Shown one piece after another: positions 8,223-17,575 of a stretch of DNA of 64,000 nt. Made by a program: the position numbers and the translations under genes. The DNA lies in the NCBI RefSeq assembly GCF_037991315.1, contig NZ_CP150300.1, positions 2,356,001-2,420,000 on the forward strand, given 5' to 3'. The number at the start of each line of letters is the position of its first letter. Position 1 is the first letter of the stretch. Origin of the DNA: Paenibacillus sp. FSL H8-0079 (lineage in GTDB: Bacteria > Bacillota > Bacilli > Paenibacillales > Paenibacillaceae). The notes beneath the pieces were generated by a model. It was not told the DNA's origin. It searched no databases and saw only the letters and a list, made by a program, of their open reading frames with translations.

Positions 8223-9524
8223 ATGAACGATAAAAAGTGGGACCTTGTCGCACTTGCTTCCATCCCTTTAATTATGACCTTGGGTAACTCCATGCTAATA
8301 CCGATCCTGCCACAGATTGAACGTGAATTGAAGGTATCTGCATTTAAGGTCAGCATGCTCATTACAGTCTACGCCGTCGTTGCCATCCTTCTTATTCCTC
8401 TCGCAGGTTATTTGTCGGATCGTTTCGGCAGAAAAGCAGTGATCATTCCCAGTCTTGTCATTGCAGCCGTCGGAGGTGCTGTGGCTGGTGTGGCAGCATG
8501 GATGCTGAACGGAAACATAGCCTACTGGACCATTCTGGGTGGCAGGTTCTTGCAGGGAATAGGCGCAGCCGGCGCATTTCCTATTGTCATTCCATTGGTT
8601 GGAGATATGTTCAAAGATGAGAACGAGGTAAGTAAAAGCCTGGGAATCATCGAGACCTCGAATACGTTTGGTAAAGTCATAAGTCCGATTCTGGGTGCAG
8701 CGCTGGCGGTCTGGTTGTGGTATGCGCCATTTATGGCTATCCCTGTACTTTGTGTGCTTTCGTTGATCCTGGTTATTTTCTTGGTCAAAACACCCAAGAA
8801 AAAAGAAAAACCGCCTACCTTTACGGAATTCGTGGCTTCCATTCGTGACGTACTGAAAGAAAAGGGACGCTGGTTGTATGCGCTGTTTGCAATCGGCGGT
8901 ATTTGCATGTTTGTCATTTTTGGCGTGCTTTATTACCTATCCGAGACGCTCGAAAGCGAATTTGCCTTGAAAGGTGTTCTTAAAGGGCTTGTTCTTGCTA
9001 TTCCGCTGGCAGCGCTATGTCTGTCTTCATTTCTGGCAGGGAAGTGGATTGGCAAGAACAAAACGCGAATGAAATGGCTTGGCTTCACAGGGCTTGCGCT
9101 TCTGACGGTATCCCTTGGCGTTATAGGTTTATTCGATAATATCTATGTTGTAGTAGGTCTTTTCACATTGGGAAGTGCCGGAATAGGTGCAACGTTGCCG
9201 TGTCTGGACGCCTTGATTACAGAGGGAGTGGACAAGAAACAGCGGGGCACGATCACAGCTCTATTCAGCAGTATGCGCTTCATTGGCGTATCTCTCGGTC
9301 CACCTGTGGTGTCTTTGCTAATTGGATCTCATCATTTTCTGCTTTTTGGTGTGCTCGCCGCTTCTGGTGCAGTGGGCGGATTACTCACTTTGTTCGCAGT
9401 CAAGCCAGATCACGGCGACCAACCTACTTCAGGAAGCGAGCCAAAACAGGATGAAACACCTATGGATGTGATCGAGACGAGTAGAGGGTATGCTCCAATA
9501 GGTCGCAAAAAAAGTCCATTCTAG
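8223..9524 (+). CDS. MFS drug-exporter-type permease
   Basis: 433 residues from ATG 8223, chosen because AAAGGTGG lies seven bases upstream; the frame is open 43 codons further but that stretch overlaps the preceding hairpin and has no membrane signal. Twelve hydrophobic segments are visible. The MFS signature LAGYLSDRFGRK is in the loop between helices 2 and 3, and ILGGRFLQGIGAAGAFPIV resembles motif C-like helix 5 of drug:proton antiporters. The soluble C-terminal tail of ~45 residues is hydrophilic. Substrate unknown. It stands alone between two terminators. Confidence 0.88.
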   Translation: MNDKKWDLVALASIPLIMTLGNSMLIPILPQIERELKVSAFKVSMLITVYAVVAILLIPLAGYLSDRFGRKAVIIPSLVIAAVGGAVAGVAAWMLNGNIAYWTILGGRFLQGIGAAGAFPIVIPLVGDMFKDENEVSKSLGIIETSNTFGKVISPILGAALAVWLWYAPFMAIPVLCVLSLILVIFLVKTPKKKEKPPTFTEFVASIRDVLKEKGRWLYALFAIGGICMFVIFGVLYYLSETLESEFALKGVLKGLVLAIPLAALCLSSFLAGKWIGKNKTRMKWLGFTGLALLTVSLGVIGLFDNIYVVVGLFTLGSAGIGATLPCLDALITEGVDKKQRGTITALFSSMRFIGVSLGPPVVSLLIGSHHFLLFGVLAASGAVGGLLTLFAVKPDHGDQPTSGSEPKQDETPMDVIETSRGYAPIGRKKSPF

Positions 9525-9600
9525 ATAGAAGGTTTCTGATAAGCCATGTTCATTCCAATGTTGCCTTAAGGTTAAACAACCGAATCTGTTCCGATAAAAA

Positions 9601-9656
9601 AACGCGTTTACGCCAAAGAAAGCAGATATTTTTGCTTTCTCGGTGTAAACGCGTTT
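9601..9656. terminator. Strong bidirectional terminator between convergent MFS genes
   Basis: AACGCGTTTAC (9601-9611) pairs with GTAAACGCGTT (9645-9655), and AGAAAGCA (9617-9624) with TGCTTTCT (9633-9640). An A tract precedes and a T-rich tract follows, so both convergent genes can use it. Confidence 0.85.
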
Positions 9657-9686
9657 CTCGTTTCTATGAGTAGAATGATTAACCAA

Positions 9687-11033
9687 TCATTCGTGTCTGC
9701 TTTTATTCGGATGGCTCCCTTCAGTGTTGCTGGTTCCAGATTGTGAATTCTTGGATTGATCTTGGTCTGGCTCATGTTCCGTTGCAGGGATATGAGTATG
9801 AGCGAGCAGTGCATGAGGTTCAATGGAGAAGCTGCCGCTTCGTTTGCCCTGAATCAGATATATAAGCAAGAACAGAATCATGAACATCACGGAGTAACGA
9901 TACATATCGGTATAACTGGTTATGGACGCAATGGCACCGAGCAGAAGTGCGCCAGTTGCAATACCCAGATCGAGCGAGTTTAGAAACATACCGTTAGCCA
10001 TACCCCGCTGAGAAGGAGATACAACCTGAATCATCCAGGTCTGCAGAGACGACTGCATGGAACCATAGCCAATCCCGTAGATAAAAGCAGCAATGAACAG
10101 GGTGGACATGGAGGTTGCGTATGAGAGCAGAATGAGCCCGATAGCAATAAATATGGCCCCTGGAATTAACAGTGCTTTTGGACCTTTGTTATCATAGATT
10201 CGTCCTGCAAATGGTCTAACCAGTAGCACAGCGAGTGCATTGAACAAAAAGAACAGCGCAGGATTGGCCAGATTGGCCTCCTTACCATACAAGACGATGA
10301 ATCCGACAAGCCCGCCATAGGTGATGGACAAAAGGCAATTCAACACACTGGGCAGAATCAGCTTGCGGTTGAAAGGCGTCTTCTGCTTTGGTTGCGAACC
10401 TGAGGCACTTGCTGTAGCCTGTGGCATAATGGTCGCACTGTTATCGGTTCTGGCAGCTTTTTTGCGTGTCAGCGTATAACTCAGTGGATAGATGACAACG
10501 AGGACACCCGCAGTACATAACATCAGGGTTATGAATCCTGCACCCTGGAGCAGAGTGACCCCTATAATTGGACCCATAGACATAGCCAAGCTAGTCGAGA
10601 GCCCGAAGTAACCCATACCTTCACCCATTCGTTTAACGGGCACAATGTCCGAGGCCATCGTTGGAAAAGCGGTACTACTCATACCAAACCCGATACCAAA
10701 CAACATTCTCAGCAACAAGAGCACAGCTATACCCGCAGCAAAATAATAGCCGAGCGTTGCCAGCAGGGCTATGGACAGGCCTATATAAATCATGGCGTTA
10801 CGAAGGCCCTTCTCTAGTGCTTTGGCGGAATAAAGACGGGCTGCAATGGCACTTAGTGCAAACAGACAGGTGAAGAGACTGACCTCAAACGCATTCGCGT
10901 GAAATCGTTCCTGAACGTAGGACGGAAGTGGAGAGACGATCATGTGCAGCTGCAAGAATAGCAAAAAGTTGCACAGCATTAGCAGAATAAAATCGGTGGT
11001 CCAGAGTCTAACTTGTGTGGATTGTTCTTTCAT
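9687..11033 (-). CDS. MFS transporter under MarR control
   Basis: 448 residues with twelve predicted membrane segments and a cytoplasmic Gln/Ser-rich loop in the middle (about residues 200-220). The C-terminal ~45 residues are hydrophilic and rich in Asp, Gln and Ser. RLLFGIGFGMSSTAFPTMASD-like and GYGSMQSSLQTW segments fit drug or metabolite exporters of the MFS. The start ATG at 11033 has GGGGG upstream. It lies 30 bases downstream of a MarR gene on the same strand, so both probably form one operon induced when MarR binds the exported compound. The substrate is unknown. Confidence 0.88.
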   Translation of the reverse strand: MKEQSTQVRLWTTDFILLMLCNFLLFLQLHMIVSPLPSYVQERFHANAFEVSLFTCLFALSAIAARLYSAKALEKGLRNAMIYIGLSIALLATLGYYFAAGIAVLLLLRMLFGIGFGMSSTAFPTMASDIVPVKRMGEGMGYFGLSTSLAMSMGPIIGVTLLQGAGFITLMLCTAGVLVVIYPLSYTLTRKKAARTDNSATIMPQATASASGSQPKQKTPFNRKLILPSVLNCLLSITYGGLVGFIVLYGKEANLANPALFFLFNALAVLLVRPFAGRIYDNKGPKALLIPGAIFIAIGLILLSYATSMSTLFIAAFIYGIGYGSMQSSLQTWMIQVVSPSQRGMANGMFLNSLDLGIATGALLLGAIASITSYTDMYRYSVMFMILFLLIYLIQGKRSGSFSIEPHALLAHTHIPATEHEPDQDQSKNSQSGTSNTEGSHPNKSRHE

Positions 11034-11063
11034 GATGATGTATTCCCCCTGAGTTGTGATTCA

Positions 11064-11486
11064 TTACAGATTGCGGTTAATGAGGGAAAGAGTATGTTTA
11101 AATGCTTCCATCTGGTCTTCCGATACACCTTCAGCAAGTTCTTTATTCATTTCTCTTTCGATCGGAACGAGGATATCAATTAACGCTTTGCCTTCCTTGG
11201 TGAGATATAACAGATAGGCTCTGCGATCCTGTTCGCTGGTCCGGCGTTCTACCCAACCCTTTTTCTCAAGCAGATCAATAATCCGGGCAGTGGTGGGTTG
11301 GTCTTTGAAGACACGTGCAGCGAGCTCCTTTTGATTCACACCTTCACCTCGGTCAACATTAAAAAGGACAGAAAATTGCTCTGTCGTAATATCATAAGGT
11401 TTGAATCGCGTTGCAAGTAAAGCTGATGCTTTACGATGTGTGAAACCTAGCATGAATCCAACAGATTGCTCCAGTGTATAATCCAT
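11064..11486 (-). CDS. MarR-family repressor
   Basis: 140 residues. The winged helix includes NQKELAARVFKDQPTTARIIDLLEKKGWVERR, broken here as recognition helix (QPTTARIID) and wing (TSEQDRRAYLLYLT), with the conserved DxR motif of the wing (EQDRRA). Flanking helices form the dimer interface. It is the first gene of an operon with the MFS gene. The promoter just upstream contains a perfect 18-bp palindrome over the -10 box, so autorepression is very likely. Confidence 0.92.
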   Translation of the reverse strand: MDYTLEQSVGFMLGFTHRKASALLATRFKPYDITTEQFSVLFNVDRGEGVNQKELAARVFKDQPTTARIIDLLEKKGWVERRTSEQDRRAYLLYLTKEGKALIDILVPIEREMNKELAEGVSEDQMEAFKHTLSLINRNL

Positions 11487-11532
11487 GTAATTGTGAGACC
11501 TCGCTTTCCGTCATAAAAATGTTCCAATCAAT

Positions 11533-11575
11533 TAGTTGTTATAACAACTATATGGCAAACAAGTATTTTTGTCAA
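11533..11575 (-). promoter_or_regulatory. MarR operon promoter with perfect palindromic operator
   Basis: Reading the minus strand: -35 TTGACA (11575-11570), a 17-base spacer, -10 TATAGT (11552-11547). The palindrome TAGTTGTTATAACAACTA (11533-11550) is perfect over 18 bp and overlaps the -10 box. This is the layout expected for a MarR dimer that blocks RNA polymerase at its own promoter. Confidence 0.85.
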
Positions 11576-11743
11576 AATGAAATATTCTCATATCGAACCA
11601 ACGTGTACGCTGTGCAATGATCCAAAAATACTGTTAGAATAGTAATGAAACCGCTCCTATGGAATCAATGTCCAGAGTGCTTCAAGAATGGAGAAAACCA
11701 ATTCGCTCTAACCGATGTTGGAGATGACCAAGGAGAGCTGTGC

Positions 11744-12223
11744 ATGCTAAAAAATATTCCTGCAATAATCCCTCCGGAGTTACTCAAAATCATGTCTGAA
11801 ATGGGGCATGGAGACGAGCTGGTTCTGGCTGATGGCAATTTCCCGGCAGCCAGTCATGCCAAGCGACTGGTACGCTGTGATGCATTGGGAGTCGTTGAAC
11901 TATTGGAAGCCATCCTGCAATTATATCCACTGGATACCTATGCCGAGCGTCCCGCTGCTGTCATGCAGGTTGTGGAAGGGGATCAGGTGATCCCGATCAT
12001 ATGGGAAGACTACCGCCGGTTGATTGAAGAATACGAAGGCATTACGGATGCGTTCGATCATGAAGATCGATTTGATTTTTATGAACGTGCTTCGCGTGCC
12101 TATGTGATTGTTGCAACTGGTGAGCGCGCGCAATATGCCAATCTGATTTTGAAGAAAGGCGTCATTTTCCCCGATGCTGATCCTGGTCAGGAACAGCAAA
12201 ATGCTGGATCGAACTCGAACTGA
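11744..12223 (+). CDS. fucU: L-fucose mutarotase FucU (RbsD/FucU family)
   Basis: 159 residues from ATG 11744, chosen because AAGGAG lies eight bases upstream; an in-frame ATG at 11645 has no ribosome binding site and adds non-family sequence. Family marks are the N-terminal MLKNIPAIIPPELLKIMSEM, the GHGDELVLADGNFPA motif holding the catalytic histidine and aspartate, and EDRFDFYERA..YVIVATGER towards the end. FucU interconverts alpha and beta L-fucose (also ribose in relatives) in the cytoplasm. No other fucose gene is nearby, so it stands alone here. It ends in its own terminator. Confidence 0.88.
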   Translation: MLKNIPAIIPPELLKIMSEMGHGDELVLADGNFPAASHAKRLVRCDALGVVELLEAILQLYPLDTYAERPAAVMQVVEGDQVIPIIWEDYRRLIEEYEGITDAFDHEDRFDFYERASRAYVIVATGERAQYANLILKKGVIFPDADPGQEQQNAGSNSN

Positions 12224-12231
12224 AGAATTAG

Positions 12232-12268
12232 GGCGACGGAGCAGCAGATGCTTTGGTCGCCTTTTTAT
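12232..12268 (+). terminator. Intrinsic terminator after fucU
   Basis: GGCGAC (12232-12237) pairs with GTCGCC (12256-12261) with an inner AGCA/TGCT stem, followed by CTTTTTATTTTT. Confidence 0.85.
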
Positions 12269-12491
12269 TTTTATTTTTGCCAATACGAAGTCAATATAAC
12301 AATTGTACTTAATTTCCATGGACTCGATAAGCAAGATGCAAATTGGAAGGGCGTATGAATGAATAGCCAATCAATGTCCAAGATACTACAAACTTTGATG
12401 CAGATGATGAATGGGGAAAGGGAAGGGATTGTTTTACAATAGAAAGGCACACAAACGATGAGACGATCGGTCTCTATCCCAAAGGAGTTGA

Positions 12492-12998
12492 ATGATAGTG
12501 CAGCACCGAATCAGACATGCAGGTCTTGCGGATCTTAACGAAGTGGTACGATTGTTCAATGAGTACAGGATGTTCTACAACCAACATGCTGACATTGAGG
12601 CAGCATGTCAGTATATTAAAGAACGAATGGAACGCGATGAATCAGTAATTTTGGTAGCAGAAACAGATGTGGTAAGTGATCAGGGGGCAGATGAAAGTAA
12701 CGGTAGATCACTCTCGAATAGCTTTATTTGTACTGGATTCGTTCAGCTATATCCCAGTTTCAGTTCGGTATCGATGGGGTCTGTCTGGGTGCTTAATGAT
12801 CTATATGTGCATCGGGATTATCGTCAGCAAGGTATTGCCAGGAAGCTCTTGCAAGCAGCCAAGCAATTGGCATCTGAGCGAGGAGTTCTTCGTATATCAC
12901 TCTCTACTGAATTAACTAACAAGCAAGCGCAAGCTTTATATGAATCCGAAGGATATGCACAGGATACCAAATTCATGTATTATGAACTTAATGTATAA
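12492..12998 (+). CDS. GNAT-family N-acetyltransferase
   Basis: 168 residues. The acetyl-CoA binding motif A is visible as LNDLYVHRDYRQQGIARKLLQAA (strand, then RQQGIA pyrophosphate loop), and LSLSTELTNKQAQALYESEGY-like motif B follows in the form SLSTELTNKQAQALYESEG. The N-terminal start ATG 12492 is four bases from AAAGGAG; an in-frame GTG at 12498 has better spacing, so the start is uncertain by two codons. A Ser/Gly-rich insertion (about residues 57-75) sits between strands 3 and 4. Substrate unknown. Confidence 0.88.
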   Translation: MIVQHRIRHAGLADLNEVVRLFNEYRMFYNQHADIEAACQYIKERMERDESVILVAETDVVSDQGADESNGRSLSNSFICTGFVQLYPSFSSVSMGSVWVLNDLYVHRDYRQQGIARKLLQAAKQLASERGVLRISLSTELTNKQAQALYESEGYAQDTKFMYYELNV

Positions 12999-13075
12999 GA
13001 GGTTGCTCAAAAAGACGCATTATATAAATGAATGGCAGAATCGTGTCTTCGGAAAAGAGGGAGGGGAGTCGCAAC

Positions 13076-13696
13076 ATGATGCAGTGGATTGCCATGATCA
13101 CGATGTTGATTGATCATATAGGGGCTGTCTTTTTTCCGCATATTATAGAACTGAGAATCATAGGTCGCATCGCTTTTCCAATCTATGCTTTTGCAGTGTA
13201 TATCGGGTATAAACATACACGAGACGTACAAAAATACATATGGCGGTTGTTCTGGATTGCAGTTATATCGCAAGTGCCGTTCATGGCCGCGTTTAATCAT
13301 TACTCTTTGAATGTAGTATGGACCCTGTGGTCAGCTCTTTTGGTACTTTTTGTTATCGATAAGTTGCCATCCCGTCTATTGTCTATACCAATCGTCATTG
13401 GAGCAGGTTGGTTCATGGAAATTAGCCAGATGGATTACGGGATGTATGGGTTATTATTGGTCCTGTTATTCCGTTATTTCCAGGGTCCTGTACTTGTCGT
13501 GGCACATGTCGTGTTAAATGCACTATATCTTTTGCTGCATAACAGCTCTGTGCAAATGTATAGTGTGCTGGCAACCGCTGGCATTGCCATTGCTCAGTAC
13601 TACCAAGCAGGATTCCGCATGAAGGGGCCGCGTTGGGTGTGGCGTTATTTCTATCCAGCGCATCTCGCCATCATTGCAATAATCCGCTGGGTGTAA
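13076..13696 (+). CDS. TraX-family integral membrane protein
   Basis: 206 residues from ATG 13076, seven bases after GAGGGGAG; the frame is open further upstream but without a ribosome site. The start MMQWIAMITMLIDHIGAVF and the following RIIGRIAFPIYAFAVYIGY match the TraX family (acyltransferase-like polytopic proteins; TraX of F plasmid acetylates pilin). About seven hydrophobic segments. The conserved DH (LIDHIG) in the first helix is present. Chromosomal TraX proteins in Firmicutes have no settled role. Nothing nearby suggests conjugation. Confidence 0.85.
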   Translation: MMQWIAMITMLIDHIGAVFFPHIIELRIIGRIAFPIYAFAVYIGYKHTRDVQKYIWRLFWIAVISQVPFMAAFNHYSLNVVWTLWSALLVLFVIDKLPSRLLSIPIVIGAGWFMEISQMDYGMYGLLLVLLFRYFQGPVLVVAHVVLNALYLLLHNSSVQMYSVLATAGIAIAQYYQAGFRMKGPRWVWRYFYPAHLAIIAIIRWV

Positions 13697-13741
13697 AAGA
13701 TTGATCTAGAAACGCTAAATATGTCTGAAAATGCGAAGTAA

Positions 13742-13784
13742 AGAAGCCACCTTCTCGTCAGTGAATGACGATGAGGTGGCTTCT
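13742..13784. terminator. Bidirectional terminator between traX-like and NRPS genes
   Basis: AGAAGCCACCTTCTCGTCA (13742-13760) pairs with TGACGATGAGGTGGCTTCT (13765-13783), nearly perfect. It separates two convergent genes. T-richness after the stem is modest on the plus strand. Confidence 0.7.
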
Positions 13785-13821
13785 GCGTGTTCCTATTAGT
13801 TAAAGTTGAACTTCACGGAAC

Positions 13822-16800
13822 TTACTCCATTGCTGTAGAAGTGCCGTTATGGCGCCGGATTGCAGACGGGAAATATCCAATCTGAACGGCGTAGTCTAAC
13901 ATGGCGGAGATGAAGCGATCATCTGTTTTCGCACATGAGATTCCGGCAGGTTCCACATAAGCCGTTGTGACAGGGCAGGCATAGACATAAGCTGAATCCT
14001 TGGCTCCGTCTCCTTCAAGCTGTGCAATAGCCAACTGAAGAGCTTCCGGTTCTTTGCTGATGCTAGCATCGAATAACCAACGTGTGTAATCCGCGATAGG
14101 TAGCGTTTCGACTTCATAACCAGCCCGATTCACCGAACGGATCAGCTCATCATAGCGGATTGGCTCCGGATTACAGATGTGGAATACACGACCGGCTGTA
14201 TCCTGACGCAAGGCCAGATGAACAATGGCTTCACTTGCATAATCGATAGGTGTAAAATCAACCATCCAATCAGCAGCAGGCGCCTTGCCGAGCAATAACA
14301 TCGCTTTGAACATACGATAGAAGGCGTTGCTATCAATATTGGACTGGAAGCGTCCAGTCTCAGAGTGACACGTGAGATTACCTGCACGATAGATGCTGAC
14401 AGGTACCCCTTCCTCTGCCGCAATCATGAGCACTTTCTCGGCTTCAAGCTTGCTGTCCGAATACAGGTTGTCCACATGCAAGTCAGCCGGGAACCGATCA
14501 TATTGCAGTGAGGATTCCCATTGTCCGCTGAGTGCGAGATCTTCCGGAATACCCATCGTGGATACATGGTGGAAGGAAGCCCCTGGTTTGCTGCGAATCA
14601 GTTCCAACAATGCGACTGTTCCTGCCACGTTCGTTTTGGCGAACTGCTCGGCATCCCCAAAATGACGTACGTCTGCAGCACAGTGGATGACACGGTCAAT
14701 TCGTTCCTGGACATAAGCCGTTTGTTCAGCCGACAGACCGAGATTAGGTTGTTCGAGATCCCCTTCAATAATCTCCACGCGAGCCGCGAGTTGATCAGTC
14801 AGTTGTTTGCCGAAATATCCTTCCAGCACTTTAGTCAAACGTTCCATTGCAGTTATTCCATTGGATGGTCGACGAACAAGGGCGTAGATTCGTGTACTGG
14901 AATTCAGAATTAACTGTTGCAGCACATGAGAGCCCAGATAACCAGTTGCTCCGGTCAGTAACACATGCTCAGCTTCACGAATGAGCGGATACCCCAACTG
15001 GGGTGTTAGCTCCACAGGGTGTTCGGATAATTGTGTAATCATGCCATCCGTCACTGCCGAATGTGTAACTTCTGCTGCACTTTGAGATAGTACTTCCACG
15101 CGACGAGCGAGAGCACGGACTGTTTTCTCAGCAAAGAAGTCGGCAATTTTCAGCTGTGGATAATACGGCTTCAGAATGACCAGTACATGAATGACCCGGA
15201 GAGAATCACCACCTACATTGAAGAAGCTGTCTTCGACACCGAAGTCATCGTGCTGAAGAATTTCTTTCCATGCGTCCAGGATAATGGATTCCGTTTCCGT
15301 CTCAGGCATGACCCGATCAGGGCGATCTTCATGTCGTTCCACATGAGGCAGGGATACCATCGCTTTGCGATTGATTTTCCCAGTCGGAGCAATCGGCATT
15401 TCATCCAGCTGACAGATCCACTTTGGTACAAAATAGGAAGGCAGTTTTTCTGTCAATTCTGCCTTGATATCCGCAACAGATAGGGTACTGCCATCTTTCG
15501 ATGTAAAGTAACCCACCAGCATATTTTGTCCGTCGGATTCTTTCTTCGGAATGACGGCAACGTTCTGGATCTGATCCAGGCGAGCAAAGTGATCTTCAAT
15601 CTCTCCGATCTCAATCCGGTGACCACGAATTTTTAGCTGTGAGTCACTGCGACCGACATATTCCAGTAACCCCGTGTCCAGCAATTTGGCAATATCGCCA
15701 GACTTGTAGATTTTCTCACCTATCGCAAACGGATTCTCAATGAATGCTTGTTCTGTTCGTTCTGGCTGATTCAGATAACCTTTGGCCAGTGCAGGGGTAG
15801 AAATATATACCTCACCAGGTACACCTACCGGACAGAGCTGATGTTCTTCATTCACAATGTATACTTTGTAGTTATGAATCGGTTTACCGATAGGGATATT
15901 CACTACATGTTCGGGAACTTGCTCACTGATGCGGTGAGTGGCTGTGGCTACTGTACATTCGGTAGGTCCGTACACATTAACAATATCAATCTGGTTTCCG
16001 AATTTGCGCTGGAAGGCACGAACCTGTTCACCATAGAGAGCTTCTCCGGCTACAGTAATGATTCTGACTTTGGCCAACTTGTGGAAACCTTCTTCAGATA
16101 AGTAGGAAGCGAGCTGATTAAAGAAAATCGTAGGCAGTATTGTAATGATGGTTGTTCCTGTCCGTTCAATTGCACTTGCGAATTCTTCAACAGATACGCG
16201 TTCTTCCGCAGACAACAGATATAATTCTGCTCCATAGAACAAGGCGCCAATGGTATCCCACACGGATGCATCGAAGCTGTATGTAGCAAACTGGGTTAAC
16301 ACATCACCTGGTTGAATGTCACAATCACGCTGAACGACACTGCCAAGATTGGTTACACCCCGATGGGCAATCAGCGCACCTTTGGGCTTACCTGTTGACC
16401 CTGACGTATAGATGATATACGCAAGATCATCTGGCTGAATATCGAGATTGGGGTTGCTTGCTGCAAATCCGGCTAGACGACCATCCACAGCGAGAATCTG
16501 GCGGACAGTAGCTATACTGGAGAACAAGCTGGAAGCTTGGTCATAAGAAGCCTCCGTTGTCAGAACGAATGATGACGCCGTATCTTCCACAATATAGCTG
16601 TTACGTTCTTGTGGATGCTCTGGGTCGATCGGAACATATGCACCACCTGCCTTTAGAATACCGAGCAGGGAGATGATGGTTTCCAGACTTCGATCCATAA
16701 AGATACTGACGAATTCACCTTTTTGCAATCCATTGGATATTAGAACACGTGCAACCTGATTAGCTCTTTCATTCAATTCTCTGTACGTATAACGTGCGGA

Positions 16801-17529
16801 TGGCGAGGTAATCGCCGGTGAATCCGGATATGCTGCCGCCGTTGCTTCAAACCAGCCGTGAACCGTCTGATTCGCTGGTTCGAGAACGGAAGTATCATTC
16901 ATTTCACGGTACAGCAACCGATCAGAGGCGGAAAGAATATCCACCGCACCGATTGCTTTTTCACCGTCACGCAAGAGGGCAAGTAGAAGAGTCTGATAGT
17001 ATTCTGCATATCTCAACACGGTAGACTCTTTCAACAGTGAACTGTCATAGAACAGATCGAGAATGAGCATGTTCTGGTCATCTCGAACGTTCCAATTCAA
17101 TATTTGAGGCGCTTGAGGCAACTGTACGCTATTCAGCATAAACAACGTTTCAGGATATCCACCGGTTTGCAGCGTGTAGTCAATCTTGAGCTGCTCTGAA
17201 ACCTGATGACATAGTTCGCCAAAGGTCAATTTGCCTTGAATCTGTAATGAGAGATAGGAAGCTGCCTGATCGGGAGCTAGTACACCTATGGCAAGTTCCT
17301 GTTCAGCTGACAATCGGAATAACAAGGCTGCATAAGCTGAGAGGAGTACCGGGTACACCATCTGTTCTCCAAACTTCTGTTTAAGATCACGACTCAGAGA
17401 AGCATGTAATGTAATTTGAGCAGATTGATAAGAGAATGATTGTTGACGTCGCCCAAAATCCAGTGGAATCTGCAGAACCGGCAAGCTAGATTCCATGGAA
17501 TGGGAAGATGATGATTGGTTTTCAATCAC
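13822..17529 (-). CDS. NRPS-like protein: condensation remnant, adenylation, carrier and thioester reductase domains
   Basis: 1235 residues from GTG 17529. AAGGAGG eleven bases upstream of that GTG decides the start; the in-frame TTG at 17553 would place this site inside the gene. Residues 1-205 resemble the C-terminal half of a condensation domain but lack HHxxxDG. The adenylation domain (about 210-705) has YIIYTSGSTGKPKG, NVYGPTEC, YKSGD and GKINRK. The eight pocket residues read by eye are D-A-W-T-T-A-V-V-A, which I cannot assign to an amino acid. The carrier motif GGDSL has its serine near 776. The reductase domain (about 850-1205) has the NADPH loop TGATGYLG and YSDSK as YxxxK. Such proteins activate an acid and release it as aldehyde or alcohol. 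The MCP gene lies 46 bases upstream on the same strand. Confidence 0.88.
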   Translation of the reverse strand: MIENQSSSSHSMESSLPVLQIPLDFGRRQQSFSYQSAQITLHASLSRDLKQKFGEQMVYPVLLSAYAALLFRLSAEQELAIGVLAPDQAASYLSLQIQGKLTFGELCHQVSEQLKIDYTLQTGGYPETLFMLNSVQLPQAPQILNWNVRDDQNMLILDLFYDSSLLKESTVLRYAEYYQTLLLALLRDGEKAIGAVDILSASDRLLYREMNDTSVLEPANQTVHGWFEATAAAYPDSPAITSPSARYTYRELNERANQVARVLISNGLQKGEFVSIFMDRSLETIISLLGILKAGGAYVPIDPEHPQERNSYIVEDTASSFVLTTEASYDQASSLFSSIATVRQILAVDGRLAGFAASNPNLDIQPDDLAYIIYTSGSTGKPKGALIAHRGVTNLGSVVQRDCDIQPGDVLTQFATYSFDASVWDTIGALFYGAELYLLSAEERVSVEEFASAIERTGTTIITILPTIFFNQLASYLSEEGFHKLAKVRIITVAGEALYGEQVRAFQRKFGNQIDIVNVYGPTECTVATATHRISEQVPEHVVNIPIGKPIHNYKVYIVNEEHQLCPVGVPGEVYISTPALAKGYLNQPERTEQAFIENPFAIGEKIYKSGDIAKLLDTGLLEYVGRSDSQLKIRGHRIEIGEIEDHFARLDQIQNVAVIPKKESDGQNMLVGYFTSKDGSTLSVADIKAELTEKLPSYFVPKWICQLDEMPIAPTGKINRKAMVSLPHVERHEDRPDRVMPETETESIILDAWKEILQHDDFGVEDSFFNVGGDSLRVIHVLVILKPYYPQLKIADFFAEKTVRALARRVEVLSQSAAEVTHSAVTDGMITQLSEHPVELTPQLGYPLIREAEHVLLTGATGYLGSHVLQQLILNSSTRIYALVRRPSNGITAMERLTKVLEGYFGKQLTDQLAARVEIIEGDLEQPNLGLSAEQTAYVQERIDRVIHCAADVRHFGDAEQFAKTNVAGTVALLELIRSKPGASFHHVSTMGIPEDLALSGQWESSLQYDRFPADLHVDNLYSDSKLEAEKVLMIAAEEGVPVSIYRAGNLTCHSETGRFQSNIDSNAFYRMFKAMLLLGKAPAADWMVDFTPIDYASEAIVHLALRQDTAGRVFHICNPEPIRYDELIRSVNRAGYEVETLPIADYTRWLFDASISKEPEALQLAIAQLEGDGAKDSAYVYACPVTTAYVEPAGISCAKTDDRFISAMLDYAVQIGYFPSAIRRHNGTSTAME

Positions 17530-17575
17530 TTCAGTTATTCCTCCTTGGTTCAAACCGAATGTTTGTGGATTTGAA

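Noticed and set aside
13822..17529. Large NRPS biosynthetic cluster
   Set aside because: Only one module-like gene is present; neighbours are TraX and an MCP, with no further synthetase, thioesterase or Sfp gene.
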